Positions 12,701 to 20,233 of a stretch of 64,000 nt of DNA are shown piece after piece. The translations under genes and the position numbers were made by a program. The notes under the pieces are model-generated. The model ran no database searches and was not told where the DNA came from. It was given only the letters and a program-made list of their open reading frames with translations. The DNA is taken from assembly GCF_020509005.1 (NCBI RefSeq), contig NC_063012.1, positions 7,750,001-7,814,000 of the forward strand. Reading direction: 5' to 3'. Positions within the stretch are counted from its first letter, which is position 1; the number at the start of each line of letters is the position of its first letter. This DNA is from Fulvia fulva (Eukaryota > Ascomycota > Dothideomycetes > Mycosphaerellales > Mycosphaerellaceae).

Positions 12701-12837
12701 GACTCGCTCTCTGGTTCGCTCGAGTCAATGTCGTCGATGTAGTAAACACCGGTCTCGTCGTCGGTGGTGCGTGGGCAGAACCAGTGGATGCCCGCGTCGA
12801 GATTCGTGAGCGCTTCGAGCTTCTGCACGAACTCCAT
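6706..12837 (-). CDS. sen1: Sen1-type RNA/DNA helicase (superfamily 1B)
   Basis: Homolog of yeast Sen1/human senataxin, the 5'-3' helicase that removes nascent RNA and R-loops and ends transcription of short RNA polymerase II units. One exon, about 2043 residues. The C-terminal half carries all the Upf1-like motifs (numbering from Met at 12837): Walker A GPPGSGKTKT near 1309, DEAAQ near 1546, the QYRMHPDIS motif near 1616, DAFQGRECEI near 1741 and GLTRAKSSLW near 1775. The N-terminal thousand residues are the helical Sen1_N-type region; between them lies an acidic/basic low-complexity linker (a run of Asp near 1040). The tail is Lys/Arg-rich and disordered, probably nuclear targeting. An in-frame ATG exists at 12948, but its extra 37 residues look non-conserved, so I prefer the Met before EFVQKLEAL. 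It is divergent from the Laa2-like gene. Confidence 0.93.
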   Translation of the reverse strand: MEFVQKLEALTNLDAGIHWFCPRTTDDETGVYYIDDIDSSEPESESEKATRLSKLKEATQRKEDALSATQIIAFDGDDAMPYQTKLKTHLKTQLTRCDICIREFHRSRAWLKSQLEAEYAADEVRTFLDKYDGMNNERITTGLDQATEALLDLEPSKRKITSAGEAGMYAMFEALQCRPFLYSEELLSQHFDKPFRLAQANRKFSLPGVAPGTVAFLYSMNAERFAWAERNITRLKRKILPSEFESSVKPFMEGAAGRVHVVNLDARFLPVFWRATRMLLEKFDKELITNYLRAMDVNIYTLSLEHFQVQQDHVLDIFGCYGILLELAPNDFWEAMGAVSPSNVLDVAFTTKPNQLETLFTSKQESGRDPQAYLALQVKWLDAFVKSIKASNLVPPLRTLLQLCLKRYQADQYSHFASTAMWERGLCCLQEAIRILTRDLDGGPAYTHLIEAVSRDYIGDILAQLEGIEKKEELQITKDQNSALDIIQNLLALDVRSLSRDRRMIESKRELDHEIGVASLNIWKMSMRHIKPGHSSFVMSIIRGMNGLLSLDLLPPKIVKAATKTAESWNNALTRILGYVATDLLDRLDSFNHEQLLDLIALPEAMNGIVLLLFNGNEMIHANALTLLKTFSGEDSRRESIMHLLKAYYSNAMSAFGLSLKAVINAHIFGPCSTLLKILRDVFSCLCDDQDGLLRTKTISGETELTALRILWVHTWSFLEMVFSRTEAWSSLGYDKAMMQLFCRDTMDLAEFVFDQYAVIASTMEGGSIQVSSATGKQLLQQSNKAFGHITKWLRLRDEYLISRCVSITGKMLTRFQEVNIRISAENSTWLQDVITSSSTSKYAKVKNKLTMNNKAELQQALERHLGESLSASDLSETEGPKRTKQGSLADWAASAGDRSGSSTPVSASRPEGVIDLDTWTSAAEKRKAEERKPMQKVPTLAFQKAAMKKQEEANDFLLKRRQAKEEADRKRQEVIAKAKGLGAGSGVAGIGNYGADHGTEGQTVMVNDDDLESDDDDDDLDDDLFGTVDKPKKQQRPGLDFSGATGLKPEVKSGPTRIQRTARSVKDMRARIKPALGPLYQTMLSWDFFHTDHYPPGSSPQDFRAVENSFRDPISYQATFEPLLTLEAWQGMVRAREENQSKPYELKVQNRSNVDQFIEFSSIIGHQENREVELRESDIVLLSTSKKPADDSTAAHCFARVQKTKFTKAHMEIVYQMMPASALAPKLTMQSIIYGLKVTTIVPLERQYGALKALQYYDLCNQIVRAKPSSRYEFSEKQITSMQGVYGLNRAQSEAVNAALDNEGFSLIQGPPGSGKTKTITAIVGGLLTQSLSNGPAGATRITVPKGNNVNSGSDAPVKKLLVCAPSNAAVDELCVRLMAGIKTKQGVSRNINVVRIGKSDNISAQVAEVTLENLVQKKLGGTQQDSKQHEKDQQIFEEHKQVSAQLREFYQRRDEDDSGDKKMQPAGRKRLEDDINRVKRQKAMLGTRIDSLKDQRRDAGREQELNKRRVQQTVLEEAHVICATLSGSGHDMFQNLTIEFESVIIDEAAQCVEMESLIPLKYGCIKCIMVGDPNQLPPTVFSKEAQKFQYEQSLFVRMQNNFPNQVHLLDTQYRMHPDISFFPSETFYDSKLMDGPNMAEQRKQPWHASALLAPYRFFDVAGQQQTSAKSFINLAEIDIAMMLYDRLRADFNDLDWNNKIGIITPYRSQLKELRRRFLNKYGEGIKDFIEFNTTDAFQGRECEIIIFSCVRASPAGGIGFLQDIRRMNVGLTRAKSSLWVLGNSESLSRGRYWKLLVDDAKARDLHTAGHGLKGMLKRPSSDFPAQASAVPTRSMLEINNHVSQMGAEVEGSRNDATPNSKELPSYTGKRKHSADEGDNKSDKPFKQSRDSTPVTSARNGTDRMDGVTIKAEDRIRGMKQERDHTTAAKSITEAEDDMDVDMVDADEAELDKAGDDMKKDTPDSLVKNPRRSATPANSAVDRNGAKSASGSRAGTPSSTTEDSKNGIAGQGNAKPAGGIAPPRKAFKRAAPNVFAPKAKKR

Positions 12838-13575
12838 CTTCCAGCCACCGGGCCACAGAGGCCCGGCTTGTAGATGGTAGAGCTGAGCGCCGCAGTCGGC
12901 AGGTGGTGCGTGGATGTCACGATGTGCACATGTGTGTTGGGAGATCACAGCGCAGGCAGCTATCTACTCCTCCAGCTTCTAGTGCCTGGTCTCAAACCAC
13001 AATTGCAGGTCAAGAGACTGCTGTGTGTACTGAAACGTGCAAAGAGGCGGTGGTGTTGTAAGAGCGATGGTGCTGGCAGCAATGGCGGCTGTTTGAGCAG
13101 GCCCAAGTGAGCCGAAGAAGTTCACGAACCGGTCGCAGCTCTTCCGCTAGGTGAACGGGATGCTCTGCGACTGTGAATGAGCACGTGACTGCTGCTCCAG
13201 TGGCTGATGTTCAGCACTGTGCTGGTGTTGGTGCAAATGGTCAGCGGCCGCACACAAAGAAAGGTCTGGTCGTTTGCAGAGGTCACTGAAAGTGGTCGCG
13301 CTAGGAGGTAGATCGCGCTTTCTGCGCGTCAGAGCCGATCCCTGCAAAGGGCCGACCCGTGCTCTAGCGTGAACTCTCGCCCTGCACGACATCAACACCA
13401 GACCCGGGCGAACTGACAGCATAACATCATTACTTGCCATAAGCTTGGAGTTGTTACTCTTGGATTTCTATCCCTCAAATGCCTCACTAGATGTCAGTAT
13501 ATGCCACATAGGTCCGCATCCCTCTGCCACCCAACCGAGGCCCGGTCTTCGTACTTCAGAAAATGCTAGGTCAGC
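12838..13575. promoter_or_regulatory. divergent promoter region, Sen1 / Laa2-like, with a CACGTGAC E-box
   Basis: About 740 bp separate the starts of two head-to-head conserved genes and must hold both promoters. The sequence CACGTGAC occurs at 13182-13189, which is the extended E-box bound in ascomycetes by Cbf1-type bHLH factors. No other clear regulatory motif was found. A 97-codon minus-strand frame at 13440-13147 has no recognisable motif and is taken as chance. Confidence 0.4.
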
Positions 13576-15528
13576 ATGTCTTCAGACCTGTTCGCTGCCT
13601 TTGGTGAGGAGCCACCTCAGATCGCCCGAATCTCTTCTCCTGATGCGAGATCGACCAGTCCTCAGGCATCCGCAACTTCGTGTCACACGATACTATCTAA
13701 GGAGAGTACGATACAGAACGATGCTGGGCTTCAGGCGGCAACCACAAGCACGCCTGACGCGTTTGATGACGATGATTTTGGTGACTTTGAAGACGCCGGC
13801 GACGTCTCTTTTGCCTCGACAAATACCGATGCCACCGAAGGCGCCACTCACATTCCTGGAAATCCGGCCGCTTCGTATCTCATGCCTGACGAGCCAGAGG
13901 TAGTGTTCCCTCCTAAAGCACAGAAAAGGCCGAATTCCCCACCGCCGGAAGACTCAAAGGTCGGCAAGCATCCTTTTGCAGGCCACATGGATTTTCTATT
14001 CGAGGCTGGGGATGACGAATATGATGCTGGGCAAGATGATCTTGCAAATCTCGCCAACGACCCAGAGGCAGCTATGGCATATTCGAAGCGGATCATTGCC
14101 GAGCAGGAAGCGCGCTTGCAGAGAGAGCAGGAGAAGTTAAATAGTGCAAGCTTACGATCGAATGCCGCCACAGCTCAATCGAAACCTGCTCAAGTACTAT
14201 CGACACAGCCTCAGCCTTCAGCTAAAGCAACCAGACCAGGAGCAGCTAAGTTGGCAATGACTGCATCGATATCACCGGTACAAGCGAGACCAACTCAGAC
14301 ACCTGTACATAACAAGCTTCGAAAGAAGTCCGGCTATGCTCCTGCCAAGGACCCAAATGTGCTCTTCGATGCTGAGCATGTCTCTGACGATGAGAGCGAC
14401 AACGACGATTTCGGAGACTTTGAGGATCCAACGACGCCCGGCGTAGAAGTGACATTGCCATCTGAGCCTGCTCCTGCACCGAATTCATCTTTACCACAGA
14501 TCGACCTGCTTGGACTTGATGAGCCTCCTGCGCAGACCAGCAGGGTGAGAAGTGCTTCGATCCGAAAGGCAAACTCCTTGCTCGGCCAACCGAAGCATCA
14601 TAAGTCATCGAGCCTAGCGAACGTGGCAAGTCTGATGGCAGAGGACAATCCATGGGATGATTTCGAGACACAAAGTGCTGCCATAGCGGCACCCTCATCT
14701 GTCCAGTCTGAGCATGCCCAAGCTCAAGAAGATCCATGGGACGACTTCAAGACGTCGAGTACAGCATCAGCCGAGAAGCCATTCACAGACCTGGATGATG
14801 CAACCACGCCGCAGCCTATACAACAGTCGTTCACTCAAAGCCAACAAGCGACTGAGTCGACAGTACCTCCGACAAACATTCCACCACCAGCACTACTGCT
14901 GTCACTGTTCGCCTCGCTATTCGCATCTGCCAATGACACCCTCTTTACGCCGCTATCTCGCCTCGACTCTACTCAACGAAGCCAACTCGTATCCCATCCT
15001 GCCACTCACACGTTCTTGCGGAACATTGTACAGGACGCAGTAGTACTAGCGCATATCATCGCAGGCCGCAAATTGAGGTGGAAGCGTGATCAGATTCTTG
15101 CCCAAAGCATGCGAATAGGCCAGGCAGGCATGGGTGGCAAAAGCGGAATGAAACTTTCCTCGATCGGCAAAGGCGAGGCTGTACAAGAAGAGCGAGAAGT
15201 GACAGATGCTGTCAGACTGTGGAAGAACAACGTAGGCAAGATTCGGGGCGCAATCACGAGCACGAAGACGGCCGCACCGGCTGTGAAAATTCCTGCGTTG
15301 CCTGAAGTGGCTGAGACGATGCCAATCAAGACGTTGAAGAGTATAGAGGGAGGCTTCGCCGCGCCGCATGCTTGTGCACTCTGTGGTTTGAAGCGTGAGG
15401 AGAGGGCCGCGAAGGTTGACGTCGATGTCGATGACAGCTTTGGAGAGTGGTGGGTACAGGGGATGGATATGCATGTCAACTGTCGGAGATGGTGGAACAG
15501 TAACAAGTCGAAGCTGAAGTCACGGTAG
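13576..15528 (+). CDS. aftiphilin/Laa2-like clathrin accessory protein (often named ppk6)
   Basis: Single-exon protein of 650 residues. The N-terminal two thirds are disordered and acidic and hold repeated FGDFED motifs (residues about 63-70 and 278-285) and two NPWDDF/DPWDDF motifs, which in aftiphilin and yeast Laa2 bind clathrin adaptors (AP-1, through Laa1). The C-terminal third is folded: a helical region and a closing block with CALCGLKREER and a SFGEWWVQ...CRRWW signature. That block is typical of a fungal family commonly labelled 'serine/threonine-protein kinase ppk6' and of the YBL010C (Laa2) family. No kinase motif is visible (no Gly-rich loop, no HRD or DFG), so the kinase name would be wrong. 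Likely role: trans-Golgi/endosome clathrin traffic, by family. It starts at the ATG just before SSDLFAAFGEE, which agrees with the family's DDLFxAF-type start. Confidence 0.7.
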   Translation: MSSDLFAAFGEEPPQIARISSPDARSTSPQASATSCHTILSKESTIQNDAGLQAATTSTPDAFDDDDFGDFEDAGDVSFASTNTDATEGATHIPGNPAASYLMPDEPEVVFPPKAQKRPNSPPPEDSKVGKHPFAGHMDFLFEAGDDEYDAGQDDLANLANDPEAAMAYSKRIIAEQEARLQREQEKLNSASLRSNAATAQSKPAQVLSTQPQPSAKATRPGAAKLAMTASISPVQARPTQTPVHNKLRKKSGYAPAKDPNVLFDAEHVSDDESDNDDFGDFEDPTTPGVEVTLPSEPAPAPNSSLPQIDLLGLDEPPAQTSRVRSASIRKANSLLGQPKHHKSSSLANVASLMAEDNPWDDFETQSAAIAAPSSVQSEHAQAQEDPWDDFKTSSTASAEKPFTDLDDATTPQPIQQSFTQSQQATESTVPPTNIPPPALLLSLFASLFASANDTLFTPLSRLDSTQRSQLVSHPATHTFLRNIVQDAVVLAHIIAGRKLRWKRDQILAQSMRIGQAGMGGKSGMKLSSIGKGEAVQEEREVTDAVRLWKNNVGKIRGAITSTKTAAPAVKIPALPEVAETMPIKTLKSIEGGFAAPHACALCGLKREERAAKVDVDVDDSFGEWWVQGMDMHVNCRRWWNSNKSKLKSR

Positions 15529-15782
15529 CAGTGTTGTAGCTAATATGATGGCGCAATCCATTCCGAGCAATGCGCCCGCGACCAGCCGCTGTTGAGCGTT
15601 ATTCTCTGATCCCAGAGTCAAGCCATTGGCAGCCGTTTCATGACAGCGCACAGACCCTGCGCTAGTCGCTGAAGCAGCAAATACACGACCTTGCTCGCGC
15701 TCTCACCAACTCAAAATAAGTTCTCAAGCCAAATCGCATCCGCTTCCAGTTCTGGTTCGACACTACGTGCATCACTCACGCA

Positions 15783-16670
15783 ATGGCAAACAATTTGCGC
15801 GTCACCGACCTGGCCGTCAACTTGCAGAGCCTCAACATGGGAGCCACAGACACTGCCGCCTGGAACAAACACATTACCAGCACTTGCACCATCAAACCCA
15901 GCTTCCTCACGCTCCCTCAGGAGCTCCGCGATCACATCTACAGCTTTCTACCTCTTGTCACTCAAGATGATTACGTTCGAGTTGGAAGGCGCCAGGACGA
16001 TAACTGGGACCCTATGTTATTGACTCTTGGAGCAGGCTGCCGAGAATTGAAGCAATACAATACTCTCGCCGCGACCTGCCGGATCACCTATCAAGATGCC
16101 TCCAAGATCTTCTATCGCCACAACAAGCTCTATGTCCTCCACCAAGTCGAACACAAGGAACCAATATTCACGATCACCGCGCCATCTTGGCTACGGCGCT
16201 CGAGTCTGGCCAAGGATTCGAACATCATACCGAGCTGTCGGATCAGCACCTTGCGGATCTGGGGGACGGAACGCGAGATCCAAGGCGAAAGGAGCTGGGA
16301 TTCTTCCAGCTACTATCCAGCTTTGCATGTGAGCTGGTGCGTGGAGAGCGGGTGCTATAAGGTTACACTATCACTCGAGACGCCATCACGGCTTGACAAA
16401 CTAGAAAAGGGGATATGGGAAGACATGATGACAGAGGCCACGAAGGTAGTCATTGACCGCATAAATCACTATCTGGCTGAGAAGCAGCACATGGATGCGG
16501 ACACTGTGGAAATGGTGGCTAAGCACTGGGTATACGCACAGCAGCTGATGGCCGACGAGACTGGCGTCTACAACGGGTATGTGCTCGATTACAACGAGGA
16601 TGTCAGATTTGAGACTGTAGATACACCTTCGGGCCCAATGTGGTTCCTCCACGATGACCGAAAGCGATAA
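15783..16670 (+). CDS. F-box-like (2EXR-type) protein
   Basis: Single-exon protein of 295 residues. Residues about 38-55 (FLTLPQELRDHIYSFLP) form the short LP.ELR..IY.F motif of F-box-like/2EXR domains, which are greatly expanded in Dothideomycetes. Shortly after comes a CR.TYQDASKIFYRHN segment, the usual second element in these proteins, where the conserved family residues describe an aristate 'FY..N.F' motif. By analogy with true F-box proteins it may recruit a substrate to an SCF ubiquitin ligase, but for this subfamily that is not established. The remaining 200 residues match nothing I recognise. It lies alone, 250 bp after the Laa2-like gene and tail-to-tail with the oxidoreductase remnant. 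Confidence 0.65.
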   Translation: MANNLRVTDLAVNLQSLNMGATDTAAWNKHITSTCTIKPSFLTLPQELRDHIYSFLPLVTQDDYVRVGRRQDDNWDPMLLTLGAGCRELKQYNTLAATCRITYQDASKIFYRHNKLYVLHQVEHKEPIFTITAPSWLRRSSLAKDSNIIPSCRISTLRIWGTEREIQGERSWDSSSYYPALHVSWCVESGCYKVTLSLETPSRLDKLEKGIWEDMMTEATKVVIDRINHYLAEKQHMDADTVEMVAKHWVYAQQLMADETGVYNGYVLDYNEDVRFETVDTPSGPMWFLHDDRKR

Positions 16671-16794
16671 GCGACCTCATGTTCTTGTAGCCACAAAACG
16701 GTTGAACACGAGCAAATGTACTCGGACATCATTACTTCCGTCGATCTCATTAGTCTACAACAAGGGGGATCAACTGCGACAATACAACCTGCGG

Positions 16795-17364
16795 CTACGC
16801 CAAATAACGGTGTGGGATCTTCTCAACTCGACACAGCTGCACCTTACTCTGTCCAACACCATTCTCAATACCAAAGTCACCCTTGGCCTCCCAAAGCTCA
16901 CTCCCGACGCACTGCTTACACCAGAAGACTCCATTCGGATCCCACCTCTGCTTGATGCGCAGCAACTCATTGTAATGCTCCCCAAACTTCGTCTTCTGCC
17001 ACTCCGGCTCTGTCGGATCCGACTCGCTCATGTACGCACCAGTATCCGGCGACAGGTCCCGCAGGGCTCGTACTCTGACATCTCTCAAATCCGTCGTGAC
17101 GACCTCCTTCTCAGTCTGGTTGAGCGTCTTCCATACCCTAGGAAGGACGACGTCGGATTGCGGCCAGCCCGTGTGACACACTGCTCCCACTGGTGTCGGT
17201 GCGATCAAGTTGCCATTGACAGATTGAGTGAGTGAGTTCCACGTGTCAGCGTCAGGCCACGCTGCGTCTCCCGGTCTTGGCTTGCAGTATAGTTCAGACT
17301 TGGTCAATGATGCTGTGACTGCTGGTATGCCGATGGCAAGAAACGTGCTCATACTGGACACCAT
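16795..17364 (-). pseudogene. internally deleted berberine-bridge (BBE) FAD oxidoreductase remnant
   Basis: The 189-residue frame consists of the two ends of a secreted FAD-linked oxidoreductase of about 550-600 residues. Residues 1-70 give a signal-peptide-like start and the mature N-terminus typical of the family (CKPRPGDAAWPDADTW, then a Cys around residue 64). Residues about 103-160 are the C-terminal BBE segment (GAYMSESDPTEPEWQ, then FGEHYNELLRIKQRWDP). Everything between, meaning the whole PCMH-type FAD-binding fold and the substrate domain (roughly 400 residues), is missing. The genomic DNA between is continuous, so an intron cannot hide it. The frame stayed open across the junction. 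It cannot bind FAD in the usual way and is probably non-functional, though it may still be transcribed. It is divergent from the alanine aminotransferase. Confidence 0.7.
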
Positions 17365-17811
17365 GTTGAAGCGGAGGATGCCCGATCATATTCCATGCTG
17401 GCTGCTCAACGTCTACTTATAAGATTCAGCCAATGCCACGATTATCAAGTGATCGCTGCGAGCGCATTGCTGTGCCACGGGCTCAGCATGCATCGCCATT
17501 CTCGCGACGTCGAGTTGAGAGTGCTGCGAGCTGAAACTGGAGCATATGGAGACTGGATGTCTAGGAAGCTTTCCAATCCGACCTTGCGCGTGGTATGTAG
17601 TAGTGAATGTGCCGGTGCTCGCATGTTGAAGGTGAATTCCTATTCCCACCTCATCCCTGCAGAAGAGCTGCATCTGACCCTGCAGCTCGTCGCCCGCCCC
17701 TCGTGGTCCGCCGGTTTGATCCGACCAAAGACTGCCTGCACCACCAAACATCACCAGCACCCATTACCCATCACCCATCACTTGCTTCCGCGCGGGCGGA
17801 GTGGGATCACG

Positions 17812-19634
17812 ATGCGGGTGACCGGCTCGAAGGCGAAGGTACTGCTCATTGGCAAGACCAACTACACGCCCACGTTCACTTGCGACAACACATCGGTCCG
17901 CTCCGACCTCGCTGCCCTCGTCCATGACGCATTAGCAAATCGAAAGCTTGTGACTCGGAAAAACCACCTCCACCAGAGCTTGCAAAACATCGCTAGTTCT
18001 ATCTCTGGACCCGTTGCTCCTTCTTTCCAGCAACTCGGTGCATTACCTCGCAGCTTGAATCTCCCATCGACAGTCGTTCCTTCTCCAGCAGCCATGTCTA
18101 TGCAGAAGAGAGACTTCTCGCAGAGCTCCAACAAGAGTCTCAACATCAACAACATCAACCCACATGTCAAGGAAGCCAAGTATGCAGTCCGGGGCGAGCT
18201 TGCGATCAAGAGTGAGCAATATCGGGCTCAATTGGCCAAGGGCGAGGGCAAAGACCTTCCCTTCGACTCAGTCATCAGTGCGAACATTGGCAACCCGCAA
18301 CAGCTGGACCAGAAGCCGATTACTTTCTTCAGACAAGTCGCAAGCCTGGTCGAGAATCCGCAATTGCTCGAGCATGGGGAGGTGTTGAAGAACGGACTCG
18401 GATACAAGAGCGATGTGGTCGAGCGCGCAAAGGCGCTGCTCAAGGATGTAAAGAGCGTTGGCGCATACTCCCAGTCGCAAGGAGCCCCACGCATTCGACA
18501 AAGCGTGGCAGACTTCATCGAGAGGCGTGACGGATTTCCTGCGGACCCCCAGAACATCTACCTGTGTGGAGGCGCCAGCGCTGGTGTCAACGCCCTCATG
18601 AGCGTGATCTGTGCCTCGCCAAACACCGGCGTCTTGGTGCCTATCCCCCAATACCCTCTCTACACTGCCACGCTAAGCTTGCTCAACGCTCAAGTCGTGC
18701 CGTACTATCTCAAAGAGGAGGATGGATGGAGCACGGATGTAAATGACATGCGATCTGCATTGAAGGAGGCGCAGAACAAGGGCATCGATGTCCGTGCTGT
18801 CGTCGTGATCAACCCAGGCAACCCCACCGGAGGCTCTCTGGAGGCCCAGCATATCGAGTCTGTGCTGGAATTGGTCGCGGAAGAGAAGCTGGTCATGCTG
18901 GCCGATGAGGTATACCAGACAAACGTGTTCGAGGGCGAGTTCCAGAGCTTCAAGAAGATCTTGCGACAGTTGCAGAAAGGCGACAAGAATAAGGATGGCA
19001 AGTTCGATAACGTCGAATTGGCCAGTCTTCACAGCATCAGCAAAGGTATGGTCGGCGAGTGCGGTCATCGCGGAGGGTACTACGAGATGATCGGCTTCGA
19101 TCCTGAGGTATGCAGTTTTCATCTGGCTGTGGAAGGCAAGTCACTAACAGAAAGCAGGTGGTTGCCCAAATTTACAAGTTCGTCAGCATTATGCTCTGCC
19201 CACCGGTTGTTGGACAATGCCTGGTTGAGCTGATGGTCAACCCACCCAAGGAGGGAGAGCCATCGTACCCACAGTACAAGGAGGAGTATGACACAATCTT
19301 CAACAACCTCAAAGCACGCGCGCACGCACTTTACAATGCATTCAGGGAGATGGAGGGGGTTGAGTGCCAGTACCCGCAGGGCAGCATGTACCTGTATCCC
19401 ACCATCAAGCTGCCCCAAAAGGCCATCGACGCCGCCAAGAAAGAGAACAAGAACCCAGACGACTACTACTGCCTCAGATTACTCGATGCCACTGGTATAT
19501 GCATAGTGCCAGGCTCTGGGTTTGGGCAGAGGGAGGGAAGTCTGCATTTCAGGACGACGTTCTTGGCGCCTGGCACAGACTGGGTGTCGCGGATCTCGGA
19601 CTTTCACAAGAGCTTCATGAACGAGTTCAAATGA
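17812..19634 (+). CDS. alt1: alanine aminotransferase (mitochondrial/cytosolic, PLP class I)
   Basis: Interconverts alanine plus 2-oxoglutarate and pyruvate plus glutamate. Exons 17812-19107 and 19158-19634; the 50-bp intron (GTATGC, CACTAAC branch, CAG) is phase 0. From Met at 18094 the protein is 496 residues, the usual alanine-transaminase length. Visible hallmarks: NIGNPQQLDQKPITFFRQV near the start, VVINPGNPTGG, LADEVYQTNVF, the PLP-lysine motif LHSISKG (Lys about 317 in that numbering) followed by GECGHRGGY, and FRTTFLAPG at the end. The frame is open well upstream; the region between 17812 and 18094 encodes a long stretch free of acidic residues and rich in Arg, Ser and Gln, ending in a QKRDFSQSS site that looks like a mitochondrial cleavage site. 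I chose 17812 for that reason; 18094 is the alternative start and would give a short or no presequence. Confidence 0.9.
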
Positions 19635-20233
19635 TGTGAACAATGACTAGCATTTTAGCGGGCTGGCGTTTGGGATGTGGTTGGTGGGTCAGGGTCTTTG
19701 TATGTGACCAAAAGTCTTCTTGACTTGACATAGCCTGGATAGAGGCATGCACAGGCGTGGATGATGATGGGAGGTAGCATGGGCCTAGCGTATAGAAGTC
19801 CTCTCAATCAATGGCCGAGTGTGTCATCAACCAGGCGTGGTCATGATAGCACGTGCTTGGCGGTAAAGACACGTATAATAATGGACTACGCCGGTGGAGT
19901 GGGTCGGAGTCGAAGCTTCGGACCCTTCCCTGGCTTTAGAATAGCGCAGCTGTACCCTCGCCCAGCTGTACATAATTCCGACTTTCACGGCGCATCAGCT
20001 CCCACACTCTCGTCTGCTCATCACTTTGCCAACGATCCCGTCAGCACATTACACTCGCAATATTGTATCTCCTCGCCTCGCACTCCAGGCCATCCCACCC
20101 CCGCACTCCGCAACACGACAAGCCGTCGGTGAGATCCTCGAGGAGCGCCGCATGAACTAGTGCTCCGACTGTCCTACCACATTTCGTCTTTTGGAACATC
20201 GAAACTTGCTCCTCCGAACGGACTCCTGATACC
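19635..20233. other. intergenic: 3' UTR of alt1 and promoter of scp160
   Basis: About 600 bp with no supported gene. It becomes CT- and CA-rich close to 20233, as expected for the promoter and 5' UTR of the following KH-domain gene. Minus-strand frames that reach into 20720 are shadows of the Ala/Pro-rich exon. Confidence 0.4.
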
